Source of the DNA: Acidobacteriota bacterium | GTDB taxonomy: Bacteria; Acidobacteriota; Terriglobia; Terriglobales; Acidobacteriaceae | DNA length: 64,000 bases | Direction of reading: 5' to 3' | Assembly: GCA_016196065.1 (NCBI GenBank) | Contig: JACPYL010000025.1 | Span: 62,001-126,000, forward strand | In this document: positions 46,238 to 54,848 of the stretch, in pieces | Position numbering within the stretch: position 1 is the stretch's first letter | Layout of the letters: each line of letters starts with the position of its first letter | Translations under genes and position numbers: made by a program | The notes under the pieces: model-generated | What the model saw: only the letters and a program-made list of their open reading frames with translations | What the model was told of the DNA's origin: nothing | Database searches by the model: none

Positions 46238-46477
46238 CTACCGTTGGGAGAAGAAGATTTCCATGGTACGAGTCGTCGCATTTTTCACAACGCGCACCGC
46301 CGCCTGGCCGAAATTCTCATCTCGCGTCATCTTTGCTGCGAGCAGGCGCCGGTCCATGTGAGTCTTCACGCAAGGCTTGCCTGTGCTGAGTTTGCATTGC
46401 TCTCTGGGCAAAGCCAGGCATACTGGGCATCGAACCGTCATGACTTGTTTGGGAGTAAGAGTATTCGGCGCTACCAT
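46238..46477 (-). CDS. Small protein with a CPVC zinc-ribbon-like motif
   Basis: A 79-residue protein with CPVCLALPREQCKLSTG and a second cysteine-histidine cluster (KPCVKTHMDRR), a pattern seen in short zinc-binding proteins of Actinobacteria and Acidobacteria. Function unknown; nucleic-acid or protein binding is possible. Start at 46477 keeps the motif near the N-terminus; a further in-frame ATG lies at 46510. Confidence 0.65.
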   Translation of the reverse strand: MVAPNTLTPKQVMTVRCPVCLALPREQCKLSTGKPCVKTHMDRRLLAAKMTRDENFGQAAVRVVKNATTRTMEIFFSQR

Positions 46478-46553
46478 CGTGACATCCAATCTCGCCCGCC
46501 AGGACGCCAAAGTCGCGCTGGCGTGGCACCGAGCGCCACTTCAGGCGTGACGA

Positions 46554-46742
46554 TCAATACCGGTTGCGGCCATCGGAGAAAGGCATCGAAGCCGGTCGCG
46601 AGGAAGGGATATGCGACTCAGCAGAATGCTGATTCATCGCTTTTGCCGCTTGCGTGCGCCGGTTGCCATTCGCGGTGTCATAATCCAGCGTGCTCACGCT
46701 GTGCTCGCAGGAAACGCACTTGAACGTGATGCCGCCATTCAT
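46554..46742 (-). CDS. Small protein with a CxxC pair (doubtful)
   Basis: A 62-residue frame starting MNGGITFKCVSCEHSVSTLD. The CVSC pair and following His suggest a small metal site and it lies just upstream of two similar small genes, but there is no ribosome-binding site and the C-terminal half is low in hydrophobic residues. The frame is open up to 46871. Confidence 0.4.
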   Translation of the reverse strand: MNGGITFKCVSCEHSVSTLDYDTANGNRRTQAAKAMNQHSAESHIPSSRPASMPFSDGRNRY

Positions 46743-46885
46743 CGGTTCGGTTGTGTAATGTCTCACAAGCTTAGTGTAGTCCCTAACTCCAGCGATGCTT
46801 CGGGGCATTGGGTGTGCGACTTTCGGGTAAAAAATGGCACACTTATGCTGAAGGTTATTGCGGGTAACCAACCTTAGCGAAGAGT

Positions 46886-47269
46886 CTATTTCTGATCGGC
46901 TTGCGCTTCGATCTTCTCGATGACCAGGGCGCTCGACCCGCCGCGGGCAAACACTTTTCCGCTCGCCGTGACTTTCTGTCCGGCAAACGGCAACAGTTTG
47001 TCATTCTGTCCGCTGGATGGCGTTGCATCGGAAATGGGCCAATAGATCGTGCCGCCATCTCCCAGGATCACCAGAGGAGAACCCGCCTTTGCACACGCGG
47101 TGGCACACTCGCCGCTGATTGGCTTCTTTAAGTCCTTGGTGAAGGCACACGCCGAATCCAGAACGTAGCCTTTGACAGTGATCGATTTGCCGCCTTCACT
47201 CCCCAGTGCCAGAACACCGCTTGCCAAAACTATGGCAAGCGCGAGCTTCCCTGCCTTCTTGAAATTCAT
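46886..47269 (-). CDS. Secreted protein of unknown function with four cysteines
   Basis: A 127-residue exported protein. Start chosen at the ATG at 47269 because AAGGAGG lies 9 bases upstream (a GTG two codons earlier has only 3 bases). After a signal peptide (KLALAIVLASGVLALGSEG) the mature part reads VKGYVLDSACAFTKDLKKP, then CATACAKAGSPLVILGDGG and FAGQKVTASGKVF. It looks like a small OB-like beta-barrel. I do not recognise a named family and no enzymatic motif is seen. Confidence 0.78.
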   Translation of the reverse strand: MNFKKAGKLALAIVLASGVLALGSEGGKSITVKGYVLDSACAFTKDLKKPISGECATACAKAGSPLVILGDGGTIYWPISDATPSSGQNDKLLPFAGQKVTASGKVFARGGSSALVIEKIEAQADQK

Positions 47270-47380
47270 AGCCACCGTCCTCCTTTAGGGCTGCGACACA
47301 AACTACCGGGCGCAATTGGCCCGGACAATACTTCAAAAGCGTTACGTAGCACCGGGTAAGCCGGTTTCATAGCTCCTTAG

Positions 47381-49945
47381 TTATTCCGACGGGCACGTGG
47401 AAGGTCCCTGTGCTTCAATCAACCGCACGTCGATCAAGTCGACATCGAGTGGCACATCGCTTTCGATCCGCAGGACTGACGGGGTGCGGCTCAAGTCCTG
47501 ACCATCGGCATGATGTGGTTTCGTAAAACATGACAGAGGCACTGCGATCTTCTGCAGCGATCCTGAGGGACGGTCGGACAGATTCTTCGTAATGTCGAGC
47601 AACGCAGAGCCAAGGCCCATTTTAACCGCGCCTTTGCGTTCCGAGGGTGGAACCGTAATGTTGAGCGTCAGAGTCACCGCCAGCATCATCGCGCCATTCG
47701 CCTCGCGACTGATATCGGTTGGCGTCTTCGCCGCAACCTCAAACCATGCTCTCGACTTGCCGTTCCAGACCAGGTGGAGACTCTTGTCGCCGGCGGGACT
47801 GAGCGTCAGCGAGGCATTGCCATAGAGAGTCGTGGTCGTGCCGACGTAGTCCATGTGCGGCGCATTGTGGTCGCCGATGCTCATGCTGTAGCCGTTCCAC
47901 GATTCGCCTTTGGTGATATAAACATTTCGTTCGCCGAAGCGCGTGGTAATTGCGACCTCATCCAGGATTGGAGTTTTCGCCGGCCGCGAGTAGCTCAGGC
48001 CAAAGCCATAAGCAAATTGTGGATCGTACTGGGCATCACCGACATTGAGCGGCGTCTGATCCGGGCGCTTCGGCCATGAAAAGGCGAGTCGTCCCTGGAA
48101 ATCGTAGCGTGCTTGCCCCTTGGCATCGGCAAGCAGCACATCGGCGACGCCTTCACCTTCGGACCCGGGCAGCCAGGCCGCGACCACGGCGTCGGAGGCG
48201 TTAATTTGGGGATTGATATAAAGAGGCCGCCCCGACAACAGCACAGACACCACGGGAATTCCTAGTGACTTCAGCTTCTTAATTAACTCCAGACTTTCAA
48301 CGTTGTCGTGATGCAAAGCAACATCGGTCTGGTCCCCCTGGAACTCGGCATAAGGCGTCTCGCCGAAAACCACGATGGCGACATCCGGCCTTTGCGTGAA
48401 ACTACCATCCGCACTGAGAACGGCTTCACCGCCGCCAACATGCGCAGCATCGGCGATGCCTTTGTAGATTGACGTCGCGCCGGGGAAATCGCCGGGACCG
48501 TTGTCGTTGCCCTGCCATGACAACGTCCACCCCCCGGATTGCATGGCGACGCTGTCGGCGCCATCACCGATTACTAAAATGCGTGCTCCAGCGTCGATGG
48601 GCAACACCGGCTTTCTATTTTCCGGACCATTGTTCTTCAGCAACACCAGGGACTTGCGTACTGCCTCGCGCGCAATGGCCCGATGCTCGGGCGATCCGAC
48701 GCCCTTGAACATATTGGGCCGGTCTTTCGGCGCTGGTTCATCAAATACGCCAGCCCGCAACTTGACGCGCAAGATGCGCCGCACTGCATCATCGAGACGG
48801 CTCATCGGGATCACGCCCGCCTTAACGTCACGCACCAGGTTGGCGTGCATCAGTTTGAAATCCTGCGGCTGGTTAAAGATGTCGAGCCCCGCATTGAATG
48901 TGATCGCGCAATCTGAATTCGTACAGCCGGGTATCTGACCTTGGGCCAGCCAATCGCCCATGATCATACCGTCGAATCCCATGTGATCTTTCAATACGTC
49001 GGTCAGCAGCCCCTTACTGGCGTGCATCTTGACGCCGTGCCAGCTGTTGTAAGACGCCATGATGGATTGCACGCCGGCATCAATTGCAGTCTTGTAACCG
49101 GCGCCGTGCAGGCGCGCCAGGTCAGCCTCCGTCGCTAGACTGTCGCCCTGATCACGGCCACCATCGGTCGAGCCGTCTCCAAGAAAGTGTTTGGCGGTTG
49201 CAATGACGTGGTCCTGATTGAGGAAAGCCTTGTCCGTGCCTTCAAGCCCCTCGACTACGGCGCGGGCGTAATCGGCAACAATCTTGGGATCTTCGCTGTA
49301 GCTTTCGTAGGAGCGTCCCCAGCGGTCATCGCGCGCGACTGCGATCGTTGGCGAGAAAGTCCAGTCCATGCCGGTTGCACGCACTTCGGCAGCCGTAACC
49401 GCGCCGATCCGTCGCAGCAAGTCCGGATCATTCGCCGCGCCCAAACCAATATTGTGCGGAAACACTGTCGCCCCGAAGACGTTGTTGTGACCATGAACGG
49501 CATCGGACGCCCAGATCAGAGGGATCACAACGGTGTGCGCCTTGGGATCAACCGATGCCTCGTAATAGGGCTCTATAAGGTTCACCCAATCCGCGACCGA
49601 GGCGTGTTTATTGCCCCCCGGCACGGAGCCGCCCCCATTCTCGATCGAGCCAATGTGATACTTGCGGACATCGTCCGGTGTGATGGACTTAAACTCCGGT
49701 TGGATGACCTGTCCCACTTTTTCCTCAATGCTCATGCGGGAGAGCAGGTCAGCAATACGATCCTCCATGGCGCGATCTTGCTTGACGCTGGAATGACCGA
49801 CAGGCCAGAGGTTGGGATGAACCTGCTGCGATGCGGCGCCGGCATTCTGCGCTGCGGCCGTCATACAAGAGGACATGATGATCAGGAAACCGAAAGATGC
49901 GCGTAGCGAATTCCTGCTGTACGAAGTTGGCAAGGATAGCGACAT
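47381..49945 (-). CDS. GH3 exo-beta-1,4/1,3-glucan glucohydrolase, ExoP-type
   Basis: An 854-residue secreted glucosidase (signal peptide ending near TAAAQ). The GH3 N-terminal barrel shows KHFLGDG (K252, H253) and nucleophile D331 in FDGMIMGDW; the C-terminal alpha/beta domain follows (about 420-650, ILVIGDGADSVAMQSGGWT). The last 190 residues form a galactose-binding-like region as in ExoP. It should release glucose from beta-glucan or cello-oligosaccharides in the periplasm or outside the cell. Confidence 0.93.
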   Translation of the reverse strand: MSLSLPTSYSRNSLRASFGFLIIMSSCMTAAAQNAGAASQQVHPNLWPVGHSSVKQDRAMEDRIADLLSRMSIEEKVGQVIQPEFKSITPDDVRKYHIGSIENGGGSVPGGNKHASVADWVNLIEPYYEASVDPKAHTVVIPLIWASDAVHGHNNVFGATVFPHNIGLGAANDPDLLRRIGAVTAAEVRATGMDWTFSPTIAVARDDRWGRSYESYSEDPKIVADYARAVVEGLEGTDKAFLNQDHVIATAKHFLGDGSTDGGRDQGDSLATEADLARLHGAGYKTAIDAGVQSIMASYNSWHGVKMHASKGLLTDVLKDHMGFDGMIMGDWLAQGQIPGCTNSDCAITFNAGLDIFNQPQDFKLMHANLVRDVKAGVIPMSRLDDAVRRILRVKLRAGVFDEPAPKDRPNMFKGVGSPEHRAIAREAVRKSLVLLKNNGPENRKPVLPIDAGARILVIGDGADSVAMQSGGWTLSWQGNDNGPGDFPGATSIYKGIADAAHVGGGEAVLSADGSFTQRPDVAIVVFGETPYAEFQGDQTDVALHHDNVESLELIKKLKSLGIPVVSVLLSGRPLYINPQINASDAVVAAWLPGSEGEGVADVLLADAKGQARYDFQGRLAFSWPKRPDQTPLNVGDAQYDPQFAYGFGLSYSRPAKTPILDEVAITTRFGERNVYITKGESWNGYSMSIGDHNAPHMDYVGTTTTLYGNASLTLSPAGDKSLHLVWNGKSRAWFEVAAKTPTDISREANGAMMLAVTLTLNITVPPSERKGAVKMGLGSALLDITKNLSDRPSGSLQKIAVPLSCFTKPHHADGQDLSRTPSVLRIESDVPLDVDLIDVRLIEAQGPSTCPSE

Positions 49946-50010
49946 GGGATGATTGTAGGGGAAGTTGCGTGTTCCCCTGCCGCAATCCGATTGTTTCCTG
50001 GAGGTGCAGA

Positions 50011-50247
50011 CTAGGAAGCGACCGCCAACCGTACGTTCAACTCACGGCGTGCCCGTTCAAGACGCAACGTCACGGCGGTAGAACTGATACCGAGAATGGC
50101 AGCGGCCTCATCAACCGAGAACCCTCGCAGGTCGCAGAGTAGAAGCGCCTTGCGAAATACGGAAGGCATTTCAAAAGCATGCATCACGATGTTCTCGAGT
50201 GCATCCTTGTCACTGTAGATTCGCGTTACTTGATCGATGCCATTCAT
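50011..50247 (-). CDS. Orphan sigma-70 region 4-like protein
   Basis: A 78-residue protein that is essentially a lone sigma region 4: MPSVFRKALLLCDLRGFSVD, then the helix-turn-helix AAAILGISSTAVTLRLERAR. Region 2, needed for -10 recognition and core binding, is absent, and the 190 bases upstream do not encode it. It may act as a -35-binding partner of another sigma factor, or as an antagonist. AAGGAT lies 9 bases before the ATG. A copy of the recurrent promoter-like element lies at 50324-50364, about 85 bases upstream. Confidence 0.82.
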   Translation of the reverse strand: MNGIDQVTRIYSDKDALENIVMHAFEMPSVFRKALLLCDLRGFSVDEAAAILGISSTAVTLRLERARRELNVRLAVAS

Positions 50248-50323
50248 CGGTAGATCCTTTTTGTTTCTGAGGTGGAATAGAGGGCCGCTATCGTCAGCAC
50301 AATTGCTGCTGCTGAGGACCGGG

Positions 50324-50364
50324 CCTCTACTAGGAAGATCGAAAAAGGAAGGGCAAAAGCGACA
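50324..50364 (-). promoter_or_regulatory. Recurrent ECF-like promoter element (copy e)
   Basis: Minus strand: TGTCGCT (50358-50364), 16 bases, CGATCTT (50335-50341), then CCTAGTAGAGG. It precedes the orphan sigma region-4 gene and is the most diverged of five copies. Confidence 0.6.
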
Positions 50365-50436
50365 TCTTCCGAGGAGGTAAAACTCTGATTACAACTGGCG
50401 GGCCGTGGCTCGGCGGGAACGGGAAGTGATCGAGAC

Positions 50437-51018
50437 CTATTTCAGATAACGCTGTTTGATGATGTCCACGTGCCGCAGTTCGTGGCCGGCGATGTGATAG
50501 GCAAGGGCGCGCACGCTCACGCGATTTCCGTCAGCGACGCCCGTCCTCATGAGTGCCGCGTCATCGAGGCTGTTAAACAGGGCGATAGTCGATTGCCGCA
50601 CGCTCACAAATTCGGAGAGGAGATCAGTCATGTCGCGGTCATTCGCGCCTGAATACCGCGCAAAGAGGTCTTGGTCAAATCCAGGAAGCTCGATAGCATC
50701 GTTACGGGCAAAGCGCAGAGCCCGGTAAGCGTAAATGCGTTCATCGTCGACAACATGTCCGACGATTTCTTTGATCGTCCATTTCCCTTCGGCATAGCGA
50801 TGCATCAGGCGAGCTTTTGGAATCGATGCGAGAAACACCGTCGTGGATTTCAGGTTGTCCTGCAGATGCCGCAGGACAAGTCCGTCGCCGGGCAGGAGAT
50901 CGATGTAGATGTCAGCGTATGCCGGATACTCCGTCTTCTTCGGCTTTTCGATGACGCGCAGCGACCGCGGGCCTTCCGGCTCAACGGTATTCGGTTCTCG
51001 CGACGGTGGAGCTTCCAT
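50437..51018 (-). CDS. DinB-family protein (cytoplasmic)
   Basis: A 193-residue DinB_2-type four-helix protein. Candidate metal histidines lie in IKEIVGHVVDDERIYAYR and in RALAYHIAGHELRHVDI. No signal peptide, unlike the DinB protein at 1590. The start is set at 51018, where GGGAGG stands 6 bases upstream. It overlaps the end of the 50981-51208 small gene by 38 bases. Substrate unknown; thiol- or metal-dependent transferase activity is typical of the fold. Confidence 0.85.
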   Translation of the reverse strand: MEAPPSREPNTVEPEGPRSLRVIEKPKKTEYPAYADIYIDLLPGDGLVLRHLQDNLKSTTVFLASIPKARLMHRYAEGKWTIKEIVGHVVDDERIYAYRALRFARNDAIELPGFDQDLFARYSGANDRDMTDLLSEFVSVRQSTIALFNSLDDAALMRTGVADGNRVSVRALAYHIAGHELRHVDIIKQRYLK

Positions 51019-51208
51019 TCTCATCCTCCCTGCAACTCGGCGCTTCGGTCGACGGATGGAATTCAATCCTAAATTCGTGCTCCTCCGCAGGCAAATGATT
51101 TGCCGGCAGGATACAGCGGAGTCCGTTGCTCATCACCGGACAAAGATCCAGGCGCCCGGCAACCATCTGCACCAATTCCTCAATCTGTTGATCGAGACTC
51201 ATAGACAT
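50981..51208 (-). CDS. Small Cys/His protein overlapping the DinB gene
   Basis: A 75-residue frame: a helix (DQQIEELVQMVAGRLDL), then CPVMSNGLRCILPANH and HEFRIEFH, a Cys/Cys/His/His arrangement that recalls short zinc-binding modules. AAGGAT lies about 11 bases before the ATG. Its last 38 bases overlap the DinB gene in another frame, so the two are probably translated from the same message. No family name can be given. Confidence 0.5.
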   Translation of the reverse strand: MSMSLDQQIEELVQMVAGRLDLCPVMSNGLRCILPANHLPAEEHEFRIEFHPSTEAPSCREDENGSSTVARTEYR

Positions 51209-51294
51209 ACGTTGAGCATCCTTCCGTTGGGAGATAGACGCTACCTCTAGTCGCTTTCACACGCCAACCCCTTGCGGGGCCGGCGGTCGACGTT

Positions 51295-52170
51295 TTACAA
51301 ACCCTTATAAGCGACCGTCACGGTCTTCGACGCCCCAGGTGGAACCCTAAGGCCGTACCCCATGGCCACCGATCCATCGGTGTCTACCAGCGGACCGTCG
51401 GCGCTCTGGATGTTGCAGGGTGACGGCCCACCCGGACCCGCTTGGACAAATCCCGTCAGCAATCCGGCCTGCGGTGTCCCAACATTCTGCAATACCAATC
51501 CGAACGGATTGTTGAAGCTGATCGAATTCCAGGCGAACGCGCTTCCAAGAGTCGCATCCAGATTGTTGGCAAAAAGGCCATCCGCATCCACGTCCGCGTA
51601 ACGGAGCAGCAATGCTGTTTTCGTTACTTTCGCGTTGTTCTTCAGCGCCATCACGATCTTGACCGACGGCGACCCGCCGGCGATCTGGGAAATGGTTTGG
51701 GTTAACGTCCATGCGCCGTCCGCGGTCGTACGCGCGATCTTGAGCATCTTCGCGCTTTGGCTGATCACGACCGGAGAATTCCAATTACCGGTATCCCCAA
51801 ACTCCGCGTAGTCGTCATATTCAACGTTGGCATCGAAGTCACAGATGCCGTACCCCTCACCGTTGATACCGTCGGGCCCAACGTTGATGTGTTCCTGGCC
51901 TTCAGGAGTTTCCAGTTGCGTGATGTTGCCATTCGCGGTCACGCAATATTTCAAAAAGCTGAGGTTTGTGCCCGAGGTAAAGGTGAAGGAACATGCGCCG
52001 GTGGCCGTCGGACTATGAAACCTGGATTGTGAGGCGCTCTTTTGCGCCAATCCGGCCGCTGCCTGCTGTCGGGGGCTGACTGCTGAATGGACTCGTTTTA
52101 CGCCCGGAAATTGAGCGAAGCTGAACGAACAGAGAATGGGAACAATGATGGCGATGATGAGTTTCTTCAT
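51295..52170 (-). CDS. Secreted protein of unknown function
   Basis: A 291-residue exported protein (signal peptide MKKLIIAIIVPILCSFSFAQ). The mature part is beta-rich with motifs ACSFTFTSGTNLSFLKYCVT, EGYGICDFDANVEYDDYAEFG and SKTVTVAYKGL; paired cysteines suggest disulfides. It resembles no enzyme family known to me and may be a surface or matrix protein. AGGAGATTCT precedes the ATG. The promoter-like element (copy a) lies about 125 bases upstream. Confidence 0.82.
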   Translation of the reverse strand: MKKLIIAIIVPILCSFSFAQFPGVKRVHSAVSPRQQAAAGLAQKSASQSRFHSPTATGACSFTFTSGTNLSFLKYCVTANGNITQLETPEGQEHINVGPDGINGEGYGICDFDANVEYDDYAEFGDTGNWNSPVVISQSAKMLKIARTTADGAWTLTQTISQIAGGSPSVKIVMALKNNAKVTKTALLLRYADVDADGLFANNLDATLGSAFAWNSISFNNPFGLVLQNVGTPQAGLLTGFVQAGPGGPSPCNIQSADGPLVDTDGSVAMGYGLRVPPGASKTVTVAYKGL

Positions 52171-52287
52171 AGAATCTCCTGGAAATTAGTCGTTGCGGAA
52201 GAAGTGACGAGAACGCCCCCTTCCTGAACCCAAATCTGGCGCGAACATCCCTCCCAGGCGTCCGCGCCAGTGCGGTGGGCCAAGCGG

Positions 52288-52329
52288 GGTACTATTTGAG
52301 ATATCGAAACCCGGAGACAAAAGACGACA
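52288..52329 (-). promoter_or_regulatory. Recurrent ECF-like promoter element (copy a)
   Basis: Minus strand: TGTCGTC (52323-52329) TTTT, then CGATATC (52300-52306) after a 16-base gap, then TCAAATAGT. It lies upstream of the secreted-protein gene starting at 52170; its first base touches the T-tract of the terminator at 52329-52356. Confidence 0.65.
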
Positions 52330-52356
52330 AAATAAAACCGGCCCCTTATGGGCCGG
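52329..52356 (-). terminator. Rho-independent terminator
   Basis: Minus strand: CCGGCCC, loop ATAAG, GGGCCGG, then TTTTATTTT. It ends the 52381-52920 gene, probably the whole unit starting at 53387. Confidence 0.88.
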
Positions 52357-52380
52357 AATATTCTTGCCAGCAGAGGCCAT

Positions 52381-52920
52381 TCATTGTTTCGTCGCCAACT
52401 GTTCTGGTGTCGCCTGATCTTCTTCAGCAGTCGATGCGAGGATGAGGTCGGCGGCGTTCCGGGACTCGGCGATCCACTCCCAGACCCGGCGTCCCTTGCC
52501 GTTGGAAAACGCCCTTACCTCTCCGGACGCGACCAGACGATTGAATACGGTCGTCACCGACGCAAGCGGAGTCTTGTGATGTTCGATCAGACCCGGGAAT
52601 CGGCGTTGCATTTCCCGTAATCCTTGACGCGCTTCCAGAGGCGTCGTTGACTCCATCAAAACCGCGCGACAGCCCCGCGTGAGTCCGGGCTGCTTGCGGG
52701 CCGGGATGCGTCCCAACAAATGCAGCACCTCTGGAGTCAGTACTTCGTCACCAAAGACTTTCTCGAGATAGACGAGAGTCTGTTTCACGGTCCCGATGCG
52801 TTTCATGAGTTCAGACCGCTGGCGTAGAAGCTGAATTAATTCGTGCTGCGCTGAATGGACCACTTCCTCAATATGTCCATTCAACGCAGCCGGGTTAGCC
52901 ACAGTACGTACGGAGCTCAT
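52381..52920 (-). CDS. Hypothetical protein with helical N-terminus and winged-helix-like C-terminus
   Basis: A 179-residue cytoplasmic protein. Residues about 15-60 form a probable coiled coil (VVHSAQHELIQLLRQRSELM); about 85-150 look like a winged helix (TPLEARQGLREMQRRFPGL, SVTTVFNRLVASGEVRAF), suggesting DNA binding. No family name can be given with confidence. AGGAGAAGAG precedes the ATG. It starts 44 bases after the 52965-53387 gene, with no promoter-like element of its own, so it is probably transcribed with it and ends at the hairpin 52329-52356. Confidence 0.75.
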   Translation of the reverse strand: MSSVRTVANPAALNGHIEEVVHSAQHELIQLLRQRSELMKRIGTVKQTLVYLEKVFGDEVLTPEVLHLLGRIPARKQPGLTRGCRAVLMESTTPLEARQGLREMQRRFPGLIEHHKTPLASVTTVFNRLVASGEVRAFSNGKGRRVWEWIAESRNAADLILASTAEEDQATPEQLATKQ

Positions 52921-52964
52921 TCACTCTTCTCCTGACTGATCTAACTAAGTACCGAGCAACGTTG

Positions 52965-53387
52965 TTACGGTTGGCTTCCTTCCGCCGCCTCGCGAGAATC
53001 GGTCGAGCGACGCTTCGCCATGACGACCTGCTCCTTGACGTGCGTAAGCTGCTGGCCGGTATCGCTGCCGTCCCATACCTCGGACAGAATGTGCATTCCA
53101 TCCGCGGTCGCGAACTTCAGCTTTGACTCATTGAAAGTAGCGCGCGATTCGATTCCTGCCGTGAGAGCCTGGGCGACAGCGCGTCCACGCGCATCGCGCA
53201 GCACCATTACATTTTGTTCGGGCTGGGTGAATGTGTACTGACCAGCCGGAAACGTCTGCGAGCCGAATTGGAATTCAAACGGAACATTCACTTTCAGGTT
53301 GTGAGTCGTCTGCGCCGGGGCTGCTACCGCCAGTCCCATCACAGCGAGAGTGAGTGATGCCAAAGTACGAGTAACAAGATGTTTCAT
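52965..53387 (-). CDS. Small secreted beta-rich protein of unknown function
   Basis: A 140-residue exported protein with a signal peptide (LASLTLAVMGLAVAAPAQT). The mature domain begins NLKVNVPFEFQFGSQTFPAG, a pattern I associate with small secreted proteins of Acidobacteriota, and continues YTFTQPEQNVMVLRDARG. Function unknown. The start at 53387 has a strong AGGAGG 6 bases upstream. Promoter-like element (copy b) lies about 215 bases upstream. Confidence 0.82.
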   Translation of the reverse strand: MKHLVTRTLASLTLAVMGLAVAAPAQTTHNLKVNVPFEFQFGSQTFPAGQYTFTQPEQNVMVLRDARGRAVAQALTAGIESRATFNESKLKFATADGMHILSEVWDGSDTGQQLTHVKEQVVMAKRRSTDSREAAEGSQP

Positions 53388-53593
53388 ACTTCCTCCTAAT
53401 TGTGGTAAACACCGGTAACCGATCTCCGGATTCCAGGAGCTTGGCCGCGCATTACGAGCTGGGGGAGTTCTGCACGGGCACCCAAGCCCCTGGGATCGAG
53501 ATATCCAACACTGGCGTTCAGAGTCTTCTTGTGCCGCCGGAACGCTCAGCCGCCGACCTCGCCTTCCAGTTCGACGCGAGCGGCTAAGCGTTT

Positions 53594-53636
53594 GATCTCT
53601 ACTTGGGATATCGGAACGGCGAGGGAAAAGACGACA
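53594..53636 (-). promoter_or_regulatory. Recurrent ECF-like promoter element (copy b)
   Basis: Minus strand: TGTCGTC (53630-53636) TTTT, 16-base gap in all, CGATATC (53607-53613), then CCAAGTAGAGATC. Upstream of the secreted-protein unit starting at 53387. Confidence 0.65.
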
Positions 53637-53760
53637 CCCGGCAGCACGTTTTTTGTGCAATTCGACGTCAGTCTGTTCTAAGAGATCGATCAGGCACGCG
53701 ATGCAGCCCTGAGTAAGGGCGCATCGTCGGATTGCTGAAGAGCAAACCTACCAGGGTGTG

Positions 53761-53788
53761 AAAAAACCGGCCTCAGACGAGGCCGGTT
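53761..53788 (-). terminator. Rho-independent terminator
   Basis: Minus strand: perfect 10-bp stem AACCGGCCTC/GAGGCCGGTT with a 4-base loop and six T. It lies about 70 bases after the mddA-like stop codon. Confidence 0.9.
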
Positions 53789-53860
53789 GTGCTTATCCAC
53801 GGGACCGCCGTCGATGTGCGCGGCGGCCAGTTTTAAATTCGCTGATCCCCGGGAAGGAAC

Positions 53861-54634
53861 TTACTTGGTCTTGGCGCCACCCTCGCTAGCTCCCGCCAGG
53901 CTCGCGTTCGATATCTTCGGTAACGGAATCAGCATCGGCACTTGTTTGCGATAGCTTCGGTAGGACTCGCCGTGTTCCGTCATCAGGTCTCGCTCCTCCA
54001 GAAATATTCCCAGCAGGATGTATCCCGTGCAGGCGGCCGCAAAAAACAGATGTCCAACGCTCATCCGGGGAGCAGACCAGAACGCAATGATAAATCCGAG
54101 GTAGAGCGGGTGACGCACGATCCGGTACAGGATGGGCGTGCGAAATTTTGCGCCGCCATACTGCTTGCCGCGGAAGTGTCCCCACACCTGCTGCAGTCCA
54201 AATAGTTCAAAATGGTTGATCAGGAATGTGCTGGTGAAAAGGAGCACCCATCCCAGCCAGAACGCGATCGTCAGCAAGGCGGCGGCGACGCCGTGCAGTT
54301 CCCAGACTAATTGCGGAATAGAACGCCACTGCCAGAGCAGCAACATCAACAACAGCGTGGCGGCCAGCACATACGTGGGACGCTCCAGGTGTTTGGGAAT
54401 GATTCTTGTCCACGCTCGCTTAAAACCTTGTCGGGCCATGATGCTGTGTTGAGCCGCGAACAGGGTTAGAAGAACGGCGTTGATGGCAAGTGCCGCCAGC
54501 AGCGGCGATTCCGGGCCGCTGTCAATTGTTTTTGGAACTGCGATATTGCCGATAAACAATATGGCGTAGATAAACGAGAACAAAAATAGTCCATACGCGA
54601 TCGACCCATATAACAGTGAAAATGCACGTCTCAT
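53861..54634 (-). CDS. mddA: Methanethiol S-methyltransferase-like membrane protein (MddA family)
   Basis: A 257-residue protein with about five to six membrane helices. The C-terminal block ILYRIVRHPLYLGFIIAFWS, followed by LEERDLMTEHGESYRSYR and VPMLIPLP, is the isoprenylcysteine-methyltransferase-like SAM site; together with INHFELFGLQQVW it matches MddA, which methylates methanethiol to dimethylsulfide. NnrU or other ICMT-like relatives cannot be excluded. Start at 54634 with AGGAG 9 bases upstream. Promoter element (copy c) lies about 140 bases upstream. Confidence 0.75.
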   Translation of the reverse strand: MRRAFSLLYGSIAYGLFLFSFIYAILFIGNIAVPKTIDSGPESPLLAALAINAVLLTLFAAQHSIMARQGFKRAWTRIIPKHLERPTYVLAATLLLMLLLWQWRSIPQLVWELHGVAAALLTIAFWLGWVLLFTSTFLINHFELFGLQQVWGHFRGKQYGGAKFRTPILYRIVRHPLYLGFIIAFWSAPRMSVGHLFFAAACTGYILLGIFLEERDLMTEHGESYRSYRKQVPMLIPLPKISNASLAGASEGGAKTK

Positions 54635-54762
54635 AGTTCGATTCTCCTGACGGAAGGATCTGACGTGGACAGCTGCGCAGGTTCCCTGCCTAGCGCGGCC
54701 GTCCGCGTGAAGATTCCTTCCGGAAACACTTCTCGGGTTGGACATGAACAGTCCGAAGAAGT

Positions 54763-54805
54763 GATCTCTACTTGTGGAATCGGAAACGGAGGGCAAAAGA
54801 CGACA
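54763..54805 (-). promoter_or_regulatory. Recurrent ECF-like promoter element (copy c)
   Basis: Minus strand: TGTCGTC (54799-54805) TTTT, 16-base gap, CGATTCC (54776-54782), then ACAAGTAGAGATC, the last nine bases identical to copy b. Upstream of the mddA-like gene. Confidence 0.65.
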
Positions 54806-54848
54806 GCCCCAAGAAAAAAACTTGAAGGCAGGCACCGGCTAACAAATG

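Larger units (their letters stand above)
53388..53860. other. Intergenic region with promoter element and terminator
   Basis: 473 bases without a convincing gene. It contains the long leader of the 53387 gene, the promoter-like element at 53594-53636 and the terminator of the mddA-like gene at 53761-53788. The leader of about 215 bases is longer than those of the other four units; no known RNA structure is recognised in it. Confidence 0.6.
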
